From contig NW_026014816.1 of assembly GCF_020379485.1 (NCBI RefSeq), positions 1-64,000 on the forward strand: DNA of 64,000 bases. Reading direction: 5' to 3'. The notes beneath the pieces are model-generated. The model did no database searches. It had not been told where the DNA came from and saw nothing but the letters and a program-made list of their open reading frames with translations. Made by a program: the position numbers and the translations under genes. This document shows, piece after piece, positions 53,001 through 62,211 of the stretch. Every line of letters begins with the position of its first letter. Within the stretch, counting starts at the first letter, position 1. Origin of the DNA: Brassica napus (taxonomy: Eukaryota > Streptophyta > Magnoliopsida > Brassicales > Brassicaceae).

Positions 53001-54472
53001 ATGTCATCTTCATACCTCCCAATGGTCAAGGGTATAGAGACCTGAGTAGATACCCTCATCTCGCCCTCTTCATTAAGCCATTGCAGCCGGTAAGGTTTAG
53101 GATGCTTTTGAGCTTTCAAACCAAGCTTCTTCACCATTGTCTCGCTAGCAACATTAACACAGCTTCCACCGTCGATGATCAGGCTGCAGACCTTTCCTTG
53201 CACCAGACAACGTGTGTAGAACAAGTTCTCTCTTTGTTCTTGCTCCTCTGTTTTGTTTTGCAAACTGAGAGTTCTTCTTGCAACCAAAAGTCTACCTTGA
53301 ACTGGTTCCTCCTCATGCTCAACTTCTGATAGTTCTTGATCAGTCCTTAGTTTCTCATCTTCAGATTCAAACTCTCCATTCTCCAGAAGAATCATAACTC
53401 TCTTGTTAGTACACTCATTAGCATAGTGCCCACGCCCTTGGCACTTAAAGCACTTCACATCTCTTGCACGCGAGCTTGTAGCTTCCACTTTACCCTTATC
53501 TTTGTTGTAGATGCTACTAGACTTGGATTCTTCTTTTGGCTGTGGCTTGCTCTCCTTTTGATAGCTCGGTTTATCTTCCTTAGAGGTCTGGTATCTATTG
53601 GAACCATAGCTGCCACGCGCATAACTTCTTCTCTTAACTTGCTGCTCCACCAAGATAGCTTTGTGTAGCATCTCCTCTATCTCCAAGTAGTGTTGCATCT
53701 CCACTCTATCTTGTATCTCACGGTTGAGTCCACCAAGAAATCGTGCCATGGTAGCTTCACTGTCCTCAGATACACAAGCTCTTAGCATAAGCAACTCCAT
53801 CTCTTGAAAGTATTCCTCTACAGACTTTGATCCTTGTGTGAGCAGTCTCAGCTTTTGATGAAGATCACGGTGATAATGACTTGGTACAAACCTCTTGCGC
53901 ATCACAGCTTTCATCTCTGCCCATGTTTCAATGGGGAATTCACCATTGCGCCTCTTGTTTGTGACCAACTGATCCCACCAGCTCAATGCATAATCATTGA
54001 ACTCGGTAGCAGCTACTTGAATCTTCTTAGTCTCTGAGTAATGCTGACAGTTGAAAACGAGTTCGATCTTCTTCTCCCACTCAAGATAGGCATCTGGATC
54101 AGCTTTACCATGGAAAGGAGGGATCTTAAGCTTTAATCCTGATAGCTCATTGCGTCTATGCCTCCGGCCCTCATGATCACGTCGAGATCTTCTACTGCTA
54201 CGTCTTGAACCGGAGCTATGGCTACTTCTCTCATAGAAGTTATCAGTCTCTTCTGATCCAGCATGCTCACGCTGACCTTGTCTGTTTCTTCTTTGCTCAT
54301 GTCTTGAACCAGATGCTTGTCCTTGCCCATCATGCGGTCTCTGATCATACTTCTCTTCCAGTAACTTCACCATCGCTTCCATCACTTGTTTGGTGATTGC
54401 TTCTTGCAGCAATCTATTCCTTCGCACAAAGGTTTCATCATCCTCCTCAGACCCCATTGCTTCCTGATACAC
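49784..54472 (-). CDS. gag-pol: Gypsy copy 2 Gag-Pol polyprotein (1562 aa, intact)
   Basis: One uninterrupted frame from 54472. Gag occupies about residues 1-330, with an arginine-rich region near 60-110. The CCHC knuckle [14 protein letters not shown] is near 340 and the protease [11 protein letters not shown] near 430. RT has YFDDILVYS near 792, and RNase H has [11 protein letters not shown] near 942. Integrase has an H/C zinc region ending [11 protein letters not shown] near 1157, MDFIVGLPR near 1194 and [10 protein letters not shown] near 1285. The GPF module (RIDGPFEI) is near 1425. Integrase after RNase H marks Ty3/gypsy. There is no chromodomain; the tail [17 protein letters not shown] near 1515, encoded within the LTR, fits the CR tail reported for CRM centromeric chromoviruses. 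All catalytic motifs look intact. Confidence 0.95.
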   Translation of the reverse strand: MYQEAMGSEEDDETFVRRNRLLQEAITKQVMEAMVKLLEEKYDQRPHDGQGQASGSRHEQRRNRQGQREHAGSEETDNFYERSSHSSGSRRSSRRSRRDHEGRRHRRNELSGLKLKIPPFHGKADPDAYLEWEKKIELVFNCQHYSETKKIQVAATEFNDYALSWWDQLVTNKRRNGEFPIETWAEMKAVMRKRFVPSHYHRDLHQKLRLLTQGSKSVEEYFQEMELLMLRACVSEDSEATMARFLGGLNREIQDRVEMQHYLEIEEMLHKAILVEQQVKRRSYARGSYGSNRYQTSKEDKPSYQKESKPQPKEESKSSSIYNKDKGKVEATSSRARDVKCFKCQGRGHYANECTNKRVMILLENGEFESEDEKLRTDQELSEVEHEEEPVQGRLLVARRTLSLQNKTEEQEQRENLFYTRCLVQGKVCSLIIDGGSCVNVASETMVKKLGLKAQKHPKPYRLQWLNEEGEMRVSTQVSIPLTIGRYEDDILCDVIPMEASHILLGRPWQFDRRVIHDGFTNKHSFEFNGKRTVLVPLTPKEVHEDQLQLQKKKEVDLKPDKQHNFYAKASEIKRSLYSHQSVLLFIFKESLLSLTDCTPVYPSEMSALLQEYQDVFPEDNPIGLPPIRGIEHQIDFVPGATLPNRPAYRTNPVETKELQRQVEELMEKGHIRESMSPCAVPVLLVPKKDGSWRMCVDCRAINNITVKYRHPIPRLDDMLDELHGSSVFSKIDLKSGYHQIRMKEGDEWKTAFKTKHGLYEWLVMPFGLTNAPSTFMRLMNHVLRSFIGLFVVVYFDDILVYSKNLGEHIDHLKSVLDVLRKEKLFANLKKCTFCTDNLVFLGFVVSADGVKVDQEKVRAIQEWPIPKTISEVRSFHGLAGFYRRFVKDFSTIAAPLTEVIKKEVGFKWGEAQELAFQCLKEKLTNAPLLILPDFNKTFEIECDASGIGIGAVLMQEKRPIAYFSEKLGGATLNYATYDKELYALVRALQTWQHYLWPKEFVIHTDHESLKYLKGQNKLSKRHARWVEFIETFPYVIKYKQGKENIVADALSRRYVLLNTLDAKLLGFEQIKEMYESDPDFKEAYNSCEKFAAGHYFRHDGFLFYDNRLCVPNCSLRDLFVRESHGGSLMGHFGIAKTLKTLQDHFFWPRMKSDVEKLCERCATCKQAKSKVQSHGLYTPLPIPYHPWNDISMDFIVGLPRTRTGKDSIFVVVDRFSKMAHFIACHKTDDALHVANLFFKEIVRLHGMPRTIVSDRDTKFLSYFWKTLWSKLGTKLLFSTTCHPQTDGQTEVVNRTLGTLLRAFIKKNLKSWEDYLPHCEFAYNHAVHSASKFSPFEIVYGFNPTSPLDLIPLPECERVSLDGKKKAEMVKQLHEQARLNIEEKTKQYVKHANKGRREMVFKEGDKVWVHLRKERFPNERKSKLMPRIDGPFEITRKISNNAYKIDLQDKYDVSNSFNVTDLIPFIADEPDLRSNPFQEGGDDMIMDQPADGDRDGEFRDEPAEEDEVLTIPKGPMTRARARKLKEAIGGLIRKSLEQEECLGGSLILQDTLITIQAILPSS

Positions 54473-54951
54473 GAAAAACTTGAACCAGTAAGTAGTTCAA
54501 AAGAATTCAGAACTCAAGATTCAAATAAGGAAACAAAGTATTCAAACAAAGCGGCAAATGAAGATACTTGATCAACACGCGACGATTTGAATTCTATCTT
54601 TTCGAAATTGAAACAATAACAGATCAGATTCAACAGATGATGAAATGAGGTAATCAAATCCTGATCTATGATTCTAACAACAGATCGAGTCACACAATCA
54701 CAAGAAACTTTCGGATCAAGCAAAACGATAACGTAATCGACAAGAATGTGAAAAGGTTTTGTTCAAAACTTGATCGAAATTCTTAGATCTATCAGTATGA
54801 GACACGAAACAATCAGATCTAGCAATCCTGATAATGAAACAAGCAGATCAAGTGAGAATAAACACACAAGAACCGATTGATCAAAAATATGAATCGACAA
54901 AGAGTAGATCTTAAGAAATCGCAAAAGAGAAATCGAAACTCCCCTTCCAGA

Positions 54952-54965
54952 GTGCTCTGATACCA
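54952..54965 (-). other. Primer binding site, gypsy copy 2
   Basis: TGGTATCAGAGCAC on the minus strand, two bases from the LTR end. Confidence 0.85.
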
Positions 54966-55276
54966 CTTAATGAGATCCTAGGACCCTTCTCTGGATGGTT
55001 TGGATAGATCCTTGCATAAACGAATCAAAGACTCAAGTTTATCAAGGCTGTGGATCGAATGGTGACACAAGAGGCTGCGGAAAGGCTCCTTGATACTCCT
55101 AGACTTAGATCGGATATGACACACCTTTCTAAAGCCCTTGGGCGTTGGATATTACACACCAACAGACTGGATACTACACACCAGACACTCTCTTAACTCG
55201 TGAAAGCAAGGGAGAAGAAAACACAAAGGTTTAAATGAAAGAAAACTTGATAGATGCTAGGGTTGCCGAGTTACAC

Positions 55277-55285
55277 ATATATATA
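55277..55285 (-). promoter_or_regulatory. TATA-like motif, gypsy copy 2 5' LTR
   Basis: TATATATAT run, the candidate promoter for the intact gypsy transcript. Confidence 0.5.
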
Positions 55286-55495
55286 GTGAAAGGCTTGGAA
55301 CAGGCTCCAAGCATTTCGAAATTAAAGGAACAGGCTCCTCCAATTAATGTAGAAGTAAAGACACAACTTAGATAGAGTTTTCGAAAATGAAAGACATAAA
55401 TACTTAGAAATAAAGATAGCATAAGGTTCTTCATGTGGTTTGGTCCGAGAGTATCACTAGGTGATAAGATAGCAAGACTATGGCCTCGTTAAAAA

Positions 55496-55536
55496 CCTAT
55501 CATTGCAAAACCCAATGGGACAAAAACAATGATAGG
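55496..55536 (-). other. Conserved hairpin, gypsy copy 2 5' LTR
   Basis: LTR copy of the 49707-49747 hairpin with identical arms. Confidence 0.75.
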
Positions 55537-55821
55537 AAAAGAGCACACATAGCTTGCTAGCCTAGATGATACTCAACTTGATGGTAAGATGGCTTGAATG
55601 GTGATAAGCGTATCTTGAAGTATCAAGCTTCCTCCAAGACATTCTTCTTGCTCCAAGGACTTCCTGATTAGTCCTCCAATAGCTTCTTTGAGTTTCCTAG
55701 CTCTGGCTCGAGTCATGGGACCTTTAGGAATGGTTAAGACCCCATCTTCTTCAGCTGGTTCATCTCTAAACTCGCCATCTCTATCTCCATCAGCTGGCTG
55801 GTCCATGATCATATCATTCAG

Positions 55822-56946
55822 TGAGCTTTAACACCATGTGGCCGCATCAACACAGACTAGTAACCACTCTCCATTGCTTCACACAAATGGGCAAAGTCTT
55901 CCTCTTTCAACTCGGATGAATGGTGAGCTAAGAACACAACTTGTGAACCTGAAACATCACTCAAACTCCAGCAAAGATAAGACACAATAGTATTGGGATC
56001 AATCCTTGATTAATCATCAAGTTTGATTCCCAATATCACAAGCAATGCAACAGATTAAACAAGACAATATCAAGTTCTAATCTTTGCAAGCAAACTCTCT
56101 AAGCACAAGCATGATCATAACAGATTCAATACAAGCTACTTAAGCATTTTCCTTTTTCTTTTAAAGCTCCTTTACTCAGCAATTTAGACATGAATCTAAT
56201 GCTTCAATATAAGGCAGCCACAAGACCATATGCATTAATCTTAATCAGTTTCTAACTCATGAATGCAAGTTGGATAAAACAGATTCTATTATCCTAACAA
56301 GTCATTTCATTTTAGAACTGGGATTAAGCATTTTAAACATTCTCAATCATCAAACCAAGCTCTTTAAGCATCCTGGGACAGATTCTATAACATTTTATTT
56401 AGCAATCTTTAAACAATCCTCAGGTTTTCAATCACATCACAACATCACAACCAGTCAATAACACAAGCTCATTAACAAGAAGGGTTTTAAGAATCGCTTA
56501 CACAAGGAACCAGGTTGGTTCCTTAAACCTCAAAAGGGACTGGCCATGGCTTTTGTTGGATCTGAGAGTCAGGATAGTCACCCACCTCCTTCTCCTTTAG
56601 TTCATGGCCACCTTCTTGTTTCTACAACTCAAAGACCCCTCCTTTCTCCAAGTCTTCTAAGCGCCATCTTCTTGGCAGCTTTCTGGATGAACCGGATGGG
56701 AAAACTCTTGGACAAGGCACCTTGGATGAGGTTCGCGAGGCCTCTCCATACACCTCTGCTTCCAATGAGTCTCTCCATCAGTATGGACAGGAGAAAGGAT
56801 GAGAGACATGCCAGCTTCAGTCTTCTTCTCATGGAGAAACTGAACTTGGATGGGAATGTCTTCAAGGGTTGGTTTTGAGCTGTGAGGTGAGCAGGGGATT
56901 TGCAGAAGATACAGCTCAGGTTCTGATGAACCTGGCTCTGATACCA
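55822..56946 (-). other. Element G internal region, 5' part (non-coding)
   Basis: It is AT-rich with no convincing gene. A 96-codon frame (56657-56947, minus) and a 110-codon frame (56546-56878, plus) overlap each other and resemble no retroelement protein I know. The strand-sense start of this region is the primer site at 56931-56946. Confidence 0.65.
56931..56946 (-). other. Primer binding site, element G
   Basis: TGGTATCAGAGCCAGG on the minus strand directly after the LTR end CATA, the same as in the coding copias. Confidence 0.87.
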
Positions 56947-57902
56947 TATGAGATTTTAAGAGTACTCAGGTTGTATGTGTGTGTGAAACCCAAATGGGTA
57001 AAGATGAGAGCTTGAAAGTGATTTGAGAAGAGACTAGAAAGATTGTTTGTGTCTAAGTGTTTATGAGACTAAGTTTAGGTGTTTCAGAGTCTAAGAGATT
57101 GGTAACAAGTCTAGGGATTCAAGAGCTTAGTGTCTAGAGATTTAAAGTTTCAAGAACAAGTTTATGAAGAGAAGGGGAAACCCCCCTTTCAGCTTAGGGC
57201 TCAAAATCGCCCTTTACACTAGCTTTTATAAGCTTTACACATTGCATACATTAGAAACCTAAATCTAATGGATAGAAACACTTGAGAGAATGTATGGCTA
57301 GGATGGAGCTTGGGATTGATCTGTGTGATGGCTTCTCATTGGTTCAGCTCTCTTTAGTATCTGATTGGTTAATTCAAACTGGTCAAGGCAAGGGCTGGCT
57401 TCTCATTGGCTCCTTATAAGCTCCCATGAATGTTCCCATGTATCTGACCAGATACATGCTCAAGGGTGCTTCTCCTTTACAGCTCACGCCAGCTCACACC
57501 TTGCTGTCTTATCCACAAGTGATCCCAAGTCCTAAAGAAAGACCATGGCGCCCCTTTGCATCAGAATCTCCTCTTGGCTTCTTCCCATAATCAGCCACAC
57601 GAGTTTCTTCTTCCTTGGGGCTCAAGACAGACTTGTTCAAACTTCAGGATGTGTACGGATTGCTTGCACTGACCGTACAACACCCTAATATTGCACAAGT
57701 CCTAAAATGTCCCAAATGGCCGAGTTATGCAATATGGTTCGACCCTGATCCGTACTGATCCGTACTGGTCTCCCTATCTTTGCACACTCAACCATTTGCT
57801 CCCAATCACATTCCTAAGTCCCTCCCGGACTTGGCCCTATCTTTGCACAACCCATCTCAATCCTACTCCTCCTTTGGCTCCATTCTTTTCTTCAAGTTAA
57901 CA
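56947..57902 (-). repeat. 5' LTR of element G
   Basis: 956 bp. TATAAAAG on the minus strand (57223-57230) is the best TATA box. CCGTAC/GTACGG sites lie around 57650-57680 and 57745-57765. Confidence 0.9.
57223..57230 (-). promoter_or_regulatory. TATA box, element G 5' LTR
   Basis: The minus strand reads TATAAAAG, a near-consensus TATA box. Confidence 0.5.
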
Positions 57903-57907
57903 ATGAT

Positions 57908-60900
57908 ACCTTCCTTATCACTTCCTGTGATAATGATATCATCAACATACACAAGGAGTGCAATCATACCTGAGGAAGTCGTGAGTGTGAAGAGAGTGTG
58001 ATCTAGTTCAGACTTCTTGAAGCCTCGGCCATTGAGAGTAGTGCTCAGCTTGTTGTACCAAGCTCTTGGTGATTGCTTCAGCCCATAGATAGCTTTCTTC
58101 AACCTCAACACATTCCCTCTCTTCACTAAGTGTTCAAGGCCTGGAGGTGGATGCATATACACTTCATCCTCAAGTTCACCTTGTAGAAAGGCATTCTTCA
58201 CATCCATTTGCCATAACCCCCATCCAAGATTCACAGCCAAGCTTAATACAATCCGGATTGTGTGTAGTTTGGCTACTGGTGCAAAGGTTTCTATGTAATC
58301 TTCTCCATAAGTTTGAGTGAAACCTCTTGCAACTAGCCTTGACTTCTTCCTCTCAATCTTTCCATCAGCCTTGTACTTGATTGTGAATATCCATCTACTA
58401 GTCACAGCCTTCTTCCCTTTTGGTAACTCACTCTCATACCATGTATCATTCTTGATCATAGCTCCTGCCTCAGCTCCAACTGACTCCTTCCATTCTTTAT
58501 CCATGATTGCTTCTTCATAGCTTCTTGGGATGTAATTCTCATCCAAGTTAACCATGAAGGCACAATGTTCTTCAGGGTATTGAGCAAAGGAACACACAAC
58601 TTGAGAGGGATGCTCCACAGCTTGGGCATTGTAGTACACTCTCGTGTTTACCCAGCTAGAAGGATCCTTCCTCAGCCTTGTGCTCCTTCTTAGTGGCTGC
58701 ACAACCGGTTCTTCTTCCTGTTGTTCTTCTACTACTTCATCTTGAGAAGGCGTTTGTATCACACCATGTTCATGCCCATGACCATCAGAGCCTATGCTCT
58801 CTTCTCCTTCATTCTCTACTCCTCCTTCATCTTGGTTAGCCTCTTGCGTAGGCTCCTCATACTCCTCTCCTCCCTCATGATCAAGGTGGGATGGTGAACC
58901 AACTTCAGGAGGTGTGGTTGCGTGATCTCTCGGATCCTGGGATGTACTGGTTCCAAGACCTTCAAGAATGATCCGCAAGGTGGTGGCCTTGTCTGATGTT
59001 AAGTCCTTCAGGTCTTCTTGATTCTTTTCTTCATAGTATCCTCTATCTTCCAAGAACTTCACATCTCTAGATACAAGAACTCTCCTTGCTATAGGATCAT
59101 AGCATTTGTATCCTTTCTGTGTAGCTGAGTATCCTATGAACACAGCCTTAGTGCTTCTTGCTTCTAGCTTGTTGATCATCTCTCCTGGTTTGAGTACAAA
59201 GCATAGACATCCAAAGACCTTCAAGTAATCAAGAGCTGGCTTGTACTTGTTCAGAACTTCAAATGGAGCCTTCTCATGCAGAATCTTGGTTGGAGTTCTG
59301 TTTATCAAGTAACAAGCAGTAGCAACCGCATCACTCCAAAATCTCTTTGGAACATTACTATGAAACATGAGTGACCTTGCCACTTCCATGAGATGCCTAT
59401 TCTTCCTCTCAGCCACACCATTTTGCTGTGGAGTATACGGACAGCTTGTCTGATGTAGGATCCCATGTTGTGATAAGTGTTGCTTGAATGCATGGCTTGT
59501 GTACTCTCCTCCATTATCTGATCTAAAAATTTTAATCTTAGCATGATAATGGTTAGTTACATAAGTTTGAAAGTTCCTAAATGCATCAAGCACCCTATCT
59601 TTGGTCTGAATTAAGGTTAACCAGGTGTATTTGGATTTTTCATCAATGAATGTGACAAAATACTTATAACTATCTCTAGATAGGCAAGGGGCAGTCCACA
59701 CATCTGAATGAATTAGATCAAAGCAATTATCATAAACGGTAGTAGACTTTTGAAACACAGTTCTACAATGCTTGCCTAAAATGCAAGCTTCACAATCTTT
59801 GTTCTCAAACACAACACCTGGTACCATTAAGTTCAATGCTTTAACATGAGGGTGTCCTGCTCTAGCATGCCACAATGCATTTTTATTCAACAAAGAAGCA
59901 GAAGTAAACGAGCAACTATAATCAGGAACAGAAGTGAGTTCTTCAAGCATATAGAGATCTCCCTTAGTCACCCCTTTCCCAATCAATCTGCTGCTCTCAA
60001 TATCCTGAAACTTCACATCATTAGGACTAAAGATAACATTGCATTGTAAATCATTAGTACATCTCTTTACAGATAATAGGTTTGATGTGAATTCAGGCAT
60101 GTAAAATGCTCTAGATTCTTTGTTAAACAACTTAAGCTTTCCTATTCCCTTAATAGGTATCTTATCTCCATTTGCTATCATCACATGCCCATGAGTAGGT
60201 TCTATATCCTTAATCAAGTTCTCATCACTTATCATATGATGTGATGCACCAGAATCAACAATCAATGGTTTATATACTCTTTTAGCATTGTGACAAAGAT
60301 TACTAAGAGATGAATGCATCCTATCAGTTCTAGCAATGTGTGCATTTCTATACTCATCCCTAGCTTCTAACCGTTCTACTAGTTCTCTAATCAAGTGATC
60401 ATCCTCATATGCAATCCTAGATGCTCCAAAAGAATAACCATAAGTGTTACCGTTTTCCTTTAGCATTTTGAAGAGAGCATCAAGGTCTGATCTCTTGATG
60501 TAGTCATCATTGCTGCGTGAGCTTGAGGCGCCTGTGTAAGCCACCAGAGACTTCCCATTCCCATCATTGCCTCCATGTCCATCCACTTCACTTGTCTTGA
60601 TGGTGCCAGCTCCGCTTGATCCTTCAGTCACATTTGCCCTTCCCTCACGCTCCTTCATGAACTTGGCAGGCTTGAGGTGTGGGTGTAGTATCCAGCATTG
60701 GCTCTTCTTATGACCATGCTTCTTGCAATGATCACAGTTGCCATTGAACTTCCTGTCCTCATACTTCCCGTGAGATGCCTTGTTTGCTTGTGGAGCTTCG
60801 GTTGAGTCCTCATGAGCTGCTTGATTGGCAAGAGAGAGCTCCCCCTTTCCTCCAAACAGCCCCATAGACCCCTGCTCCCTTTGGATTTGTGCACACACTT

Positions 60901-61432
60901 CCTCAAGGTCCGGAAGCTTGTCTGCCCTCAACATGTGCTGGATGAGTTGAGTGTAGGCCGGGTTCAGTGTGAGGAGCAGCCCAAAGACCTTATCTTGCTC
61001 GCGCCTCTCATCAGCTGATCAGGGTCAGTTGTGCTCGGCCTCAGCATCTCTAGCTCGGACCACAAGGACCTGAACCTCCCCAAGTGCTTTGTGAACTCCA
61101 TATCCTCTTGCACAAGCCGGTTGATAGCTAGCTTCACTTCAAACACACGGCTAAGGTTGGAAGGGTTCCCATACACCTTCTTCAGCGTGTCCCACAGCTC
61201 TTTGGCTGATTCACAGTAGCTGTAGGCATCCAAGATAGCTGGATCCAAGGATGCGTGTAGAACCGTCATCACCAGCATGTCTTCTTGTTGCCACTTCTCT
61301 ACAGCCGCTTCATTGGAGACCTCTTCTTGATATCCTCCCTGAGTAATGAGTTTCGGAGCTTCCCCTGTTGTGATGTGCCCCCATAAACCCTTACTCTCCA
61401 CCGCAGTCTTCACCATCCGTGACCACACAAGG
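57908..61432 (-). pseudogene. Copia F polyprotein, gag to RT piece
   Basis: On the minus strand this runs from gag residues matching VWSRMVKTAV (about 61425) to RT YVDDIIITGSDKEGII at 57908. It includes CCHC CDHCKKHGHKKSQC, protease DSGASHHM, and integrase SDNGGEY. A one-base deletion near 61015 shifts the frame within gag (DPDQLNERREQ in A). The remainder is open. The 5' end of gag is separated by the insertion of element H. RT is interrupted after GII by element G. Confidence 0.9.
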
Positions 61433-61522
61433 TGTTGAGTTGAGTTGATTATATTGGTATGGAGAGAAGAGGAGTTGAAGAGGAGAAGAGATGGAGAAGC
61501 TTAGGGGGTTTGGGTGTGAATG

Positions 61523-61567
61523 GTACGGACGTCCGTACAAGGCCGTACATGGCCGTACCGTCCGTAC
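61523..61567 (+). promoter_or_regulatory. Phased GTAC array in copia H 5' LTR
   Basis: GTAC cores start at 61523, 61535, 61545, 61555 and 61564, the same spacing as in copia A. Confidence 0.58.
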
Positions 61568-61794
61568 CAAAGGTCTCGACCAAAACTTACCCAACTCGAC
61601 CAAGTGAAACGGTAACAAGGGAGTGTTACCTTGGGGACTTAAGGAGAAGGGATCAGACCGTTGAGTGGATAAGGGAAGAGCGTGCCAGGCTGGAACAGGC
61701 TGTAAAGAGGCAAAGCGTGTGAGCCTTACCATCCAATCATCCGGAAAGCAACCTTGACTCTACATGCTTCAATAGTGTCCATTTCGCCTCTTGT

Positions 61795-61820
61795 AAACCC
61801 TAATGCTTTCTATATAAATA
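61795..61820 (+). promoter_or_regulatory. Telo-box and TATA box, copia H promoter
   Basis: AAACCCTAA (61795-61803) and TATATAAATA (61811-61820). Confidence 0.62.
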
Positions 61821-61998
61821 TGTAACCTCACTCATTAATAAGATCGATCAGTTCGAGTCTCTCTAATATCTTAGACTATGGTTTTCTCTTAGACTCTAAA
61901 CGGCTCTTTCTAGTCTCTTAATCTTTCACAAACTTCTCTTAATCACTTCCTAAACACTCTCTTTATTCTAATCACTCTAAAGATCTCTTGATCTCATA

Positions 61999-62014
61999 TT
62001 GTATCAGATCCAGG
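61999..62014 (+). other. Primer binding site of copia H, mutated
   Basis: It reads TTGTATCAGATCCAGG where the other copias have TGGTATCAGAGCCAGG. Two G-to-T changes weaken pairing with initiator tRNA-Met. Confidence 0.8.
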
Positions 62015-62211
62015 TTCATTTGAATCTGGGGTTTGATCTTTAGAGAGTTACAAGCTAAACGTCTTTGAAGCTACACGCGAGTAGTCTTGAAGGTGTTGAA
62101 GCTGTGGTTCGTTCTAGTTGAAGCTGTGCTACGTTCTGTGGGTTTGCGTGATTCTAGACTCAAGGTTGGTGTGTACGAGATCCAAGATTCAAGTTTTCAA
62201 GTCAAGCAAAG

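Larger units (their letters stand above)
49178..55816 (-). mobile_element. Gypsy copy 2: complete CRM-like chromovirus
   Basis: 6,639 bp, LTRs 850 and 849 bp, TSD TTCAG (49173-49177 and 55817-55821) inside element G. It has a primer site for tRNA-Met, a roughly 480-nt leader (54473-54951), one intact frame that runs into the 3' LTR, and the polypurine tract GAGGGAGGGG just upstream of the 3' LTR (about 50028-50040). The LTRs differ by one 1-bp indel (near 49672) and one substitution (near 49953), so insertion is very recent. Confidence 0.95.
54968..55816 (-). repeat. 5' LTR of gypsy copy 2
   Basis: 849 bp with the TATA-like run (55277-55285) and a copy of the frame end (55573-55812). It matches the 5' LTR of copy 1 better than its own 3' LTR at the two positions where its LTRs differ. 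Confidence 0.93.
47314..57902 (-). mobile_element. Element G: non-coding LTR retrotransposon, split by gypsy copy 2
   Basis: Two 956-bp LTRs, TSD ATGAT (47309-47313 and 57903-57907) within the RT region of copia F. A primer site lies beside the 5' LTR and a polypurine tract beside the 3' LTR. The internal part is only about 2.0 kb (48270-49177 and 55822-56946) without any recognisable gag or pol, so it is non-autonomous. The LTRs differ at about two positions (near 47509/57142 and 48116/57749). It carries the copia-type 3' hairpin, so a copia is the likely helper. Confidence 0.88.
61433..61998 (+). repeat. 5' LTR of copia H
   Basis: 566 bp, ending CTCATA. It differs from the A LTRs at several sites, including near the end (CTTGATCTCATA where A has CTTAATCTCATA). 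Confidence 0.92.

Noticed and set aside
56546..56947. Overlapping 110- and 96-codon frames in element G
   Set aside because: They lie on opposite strands over the same bases. The minus-strand start overlaps the primer site and neither shows a retroelement motif.
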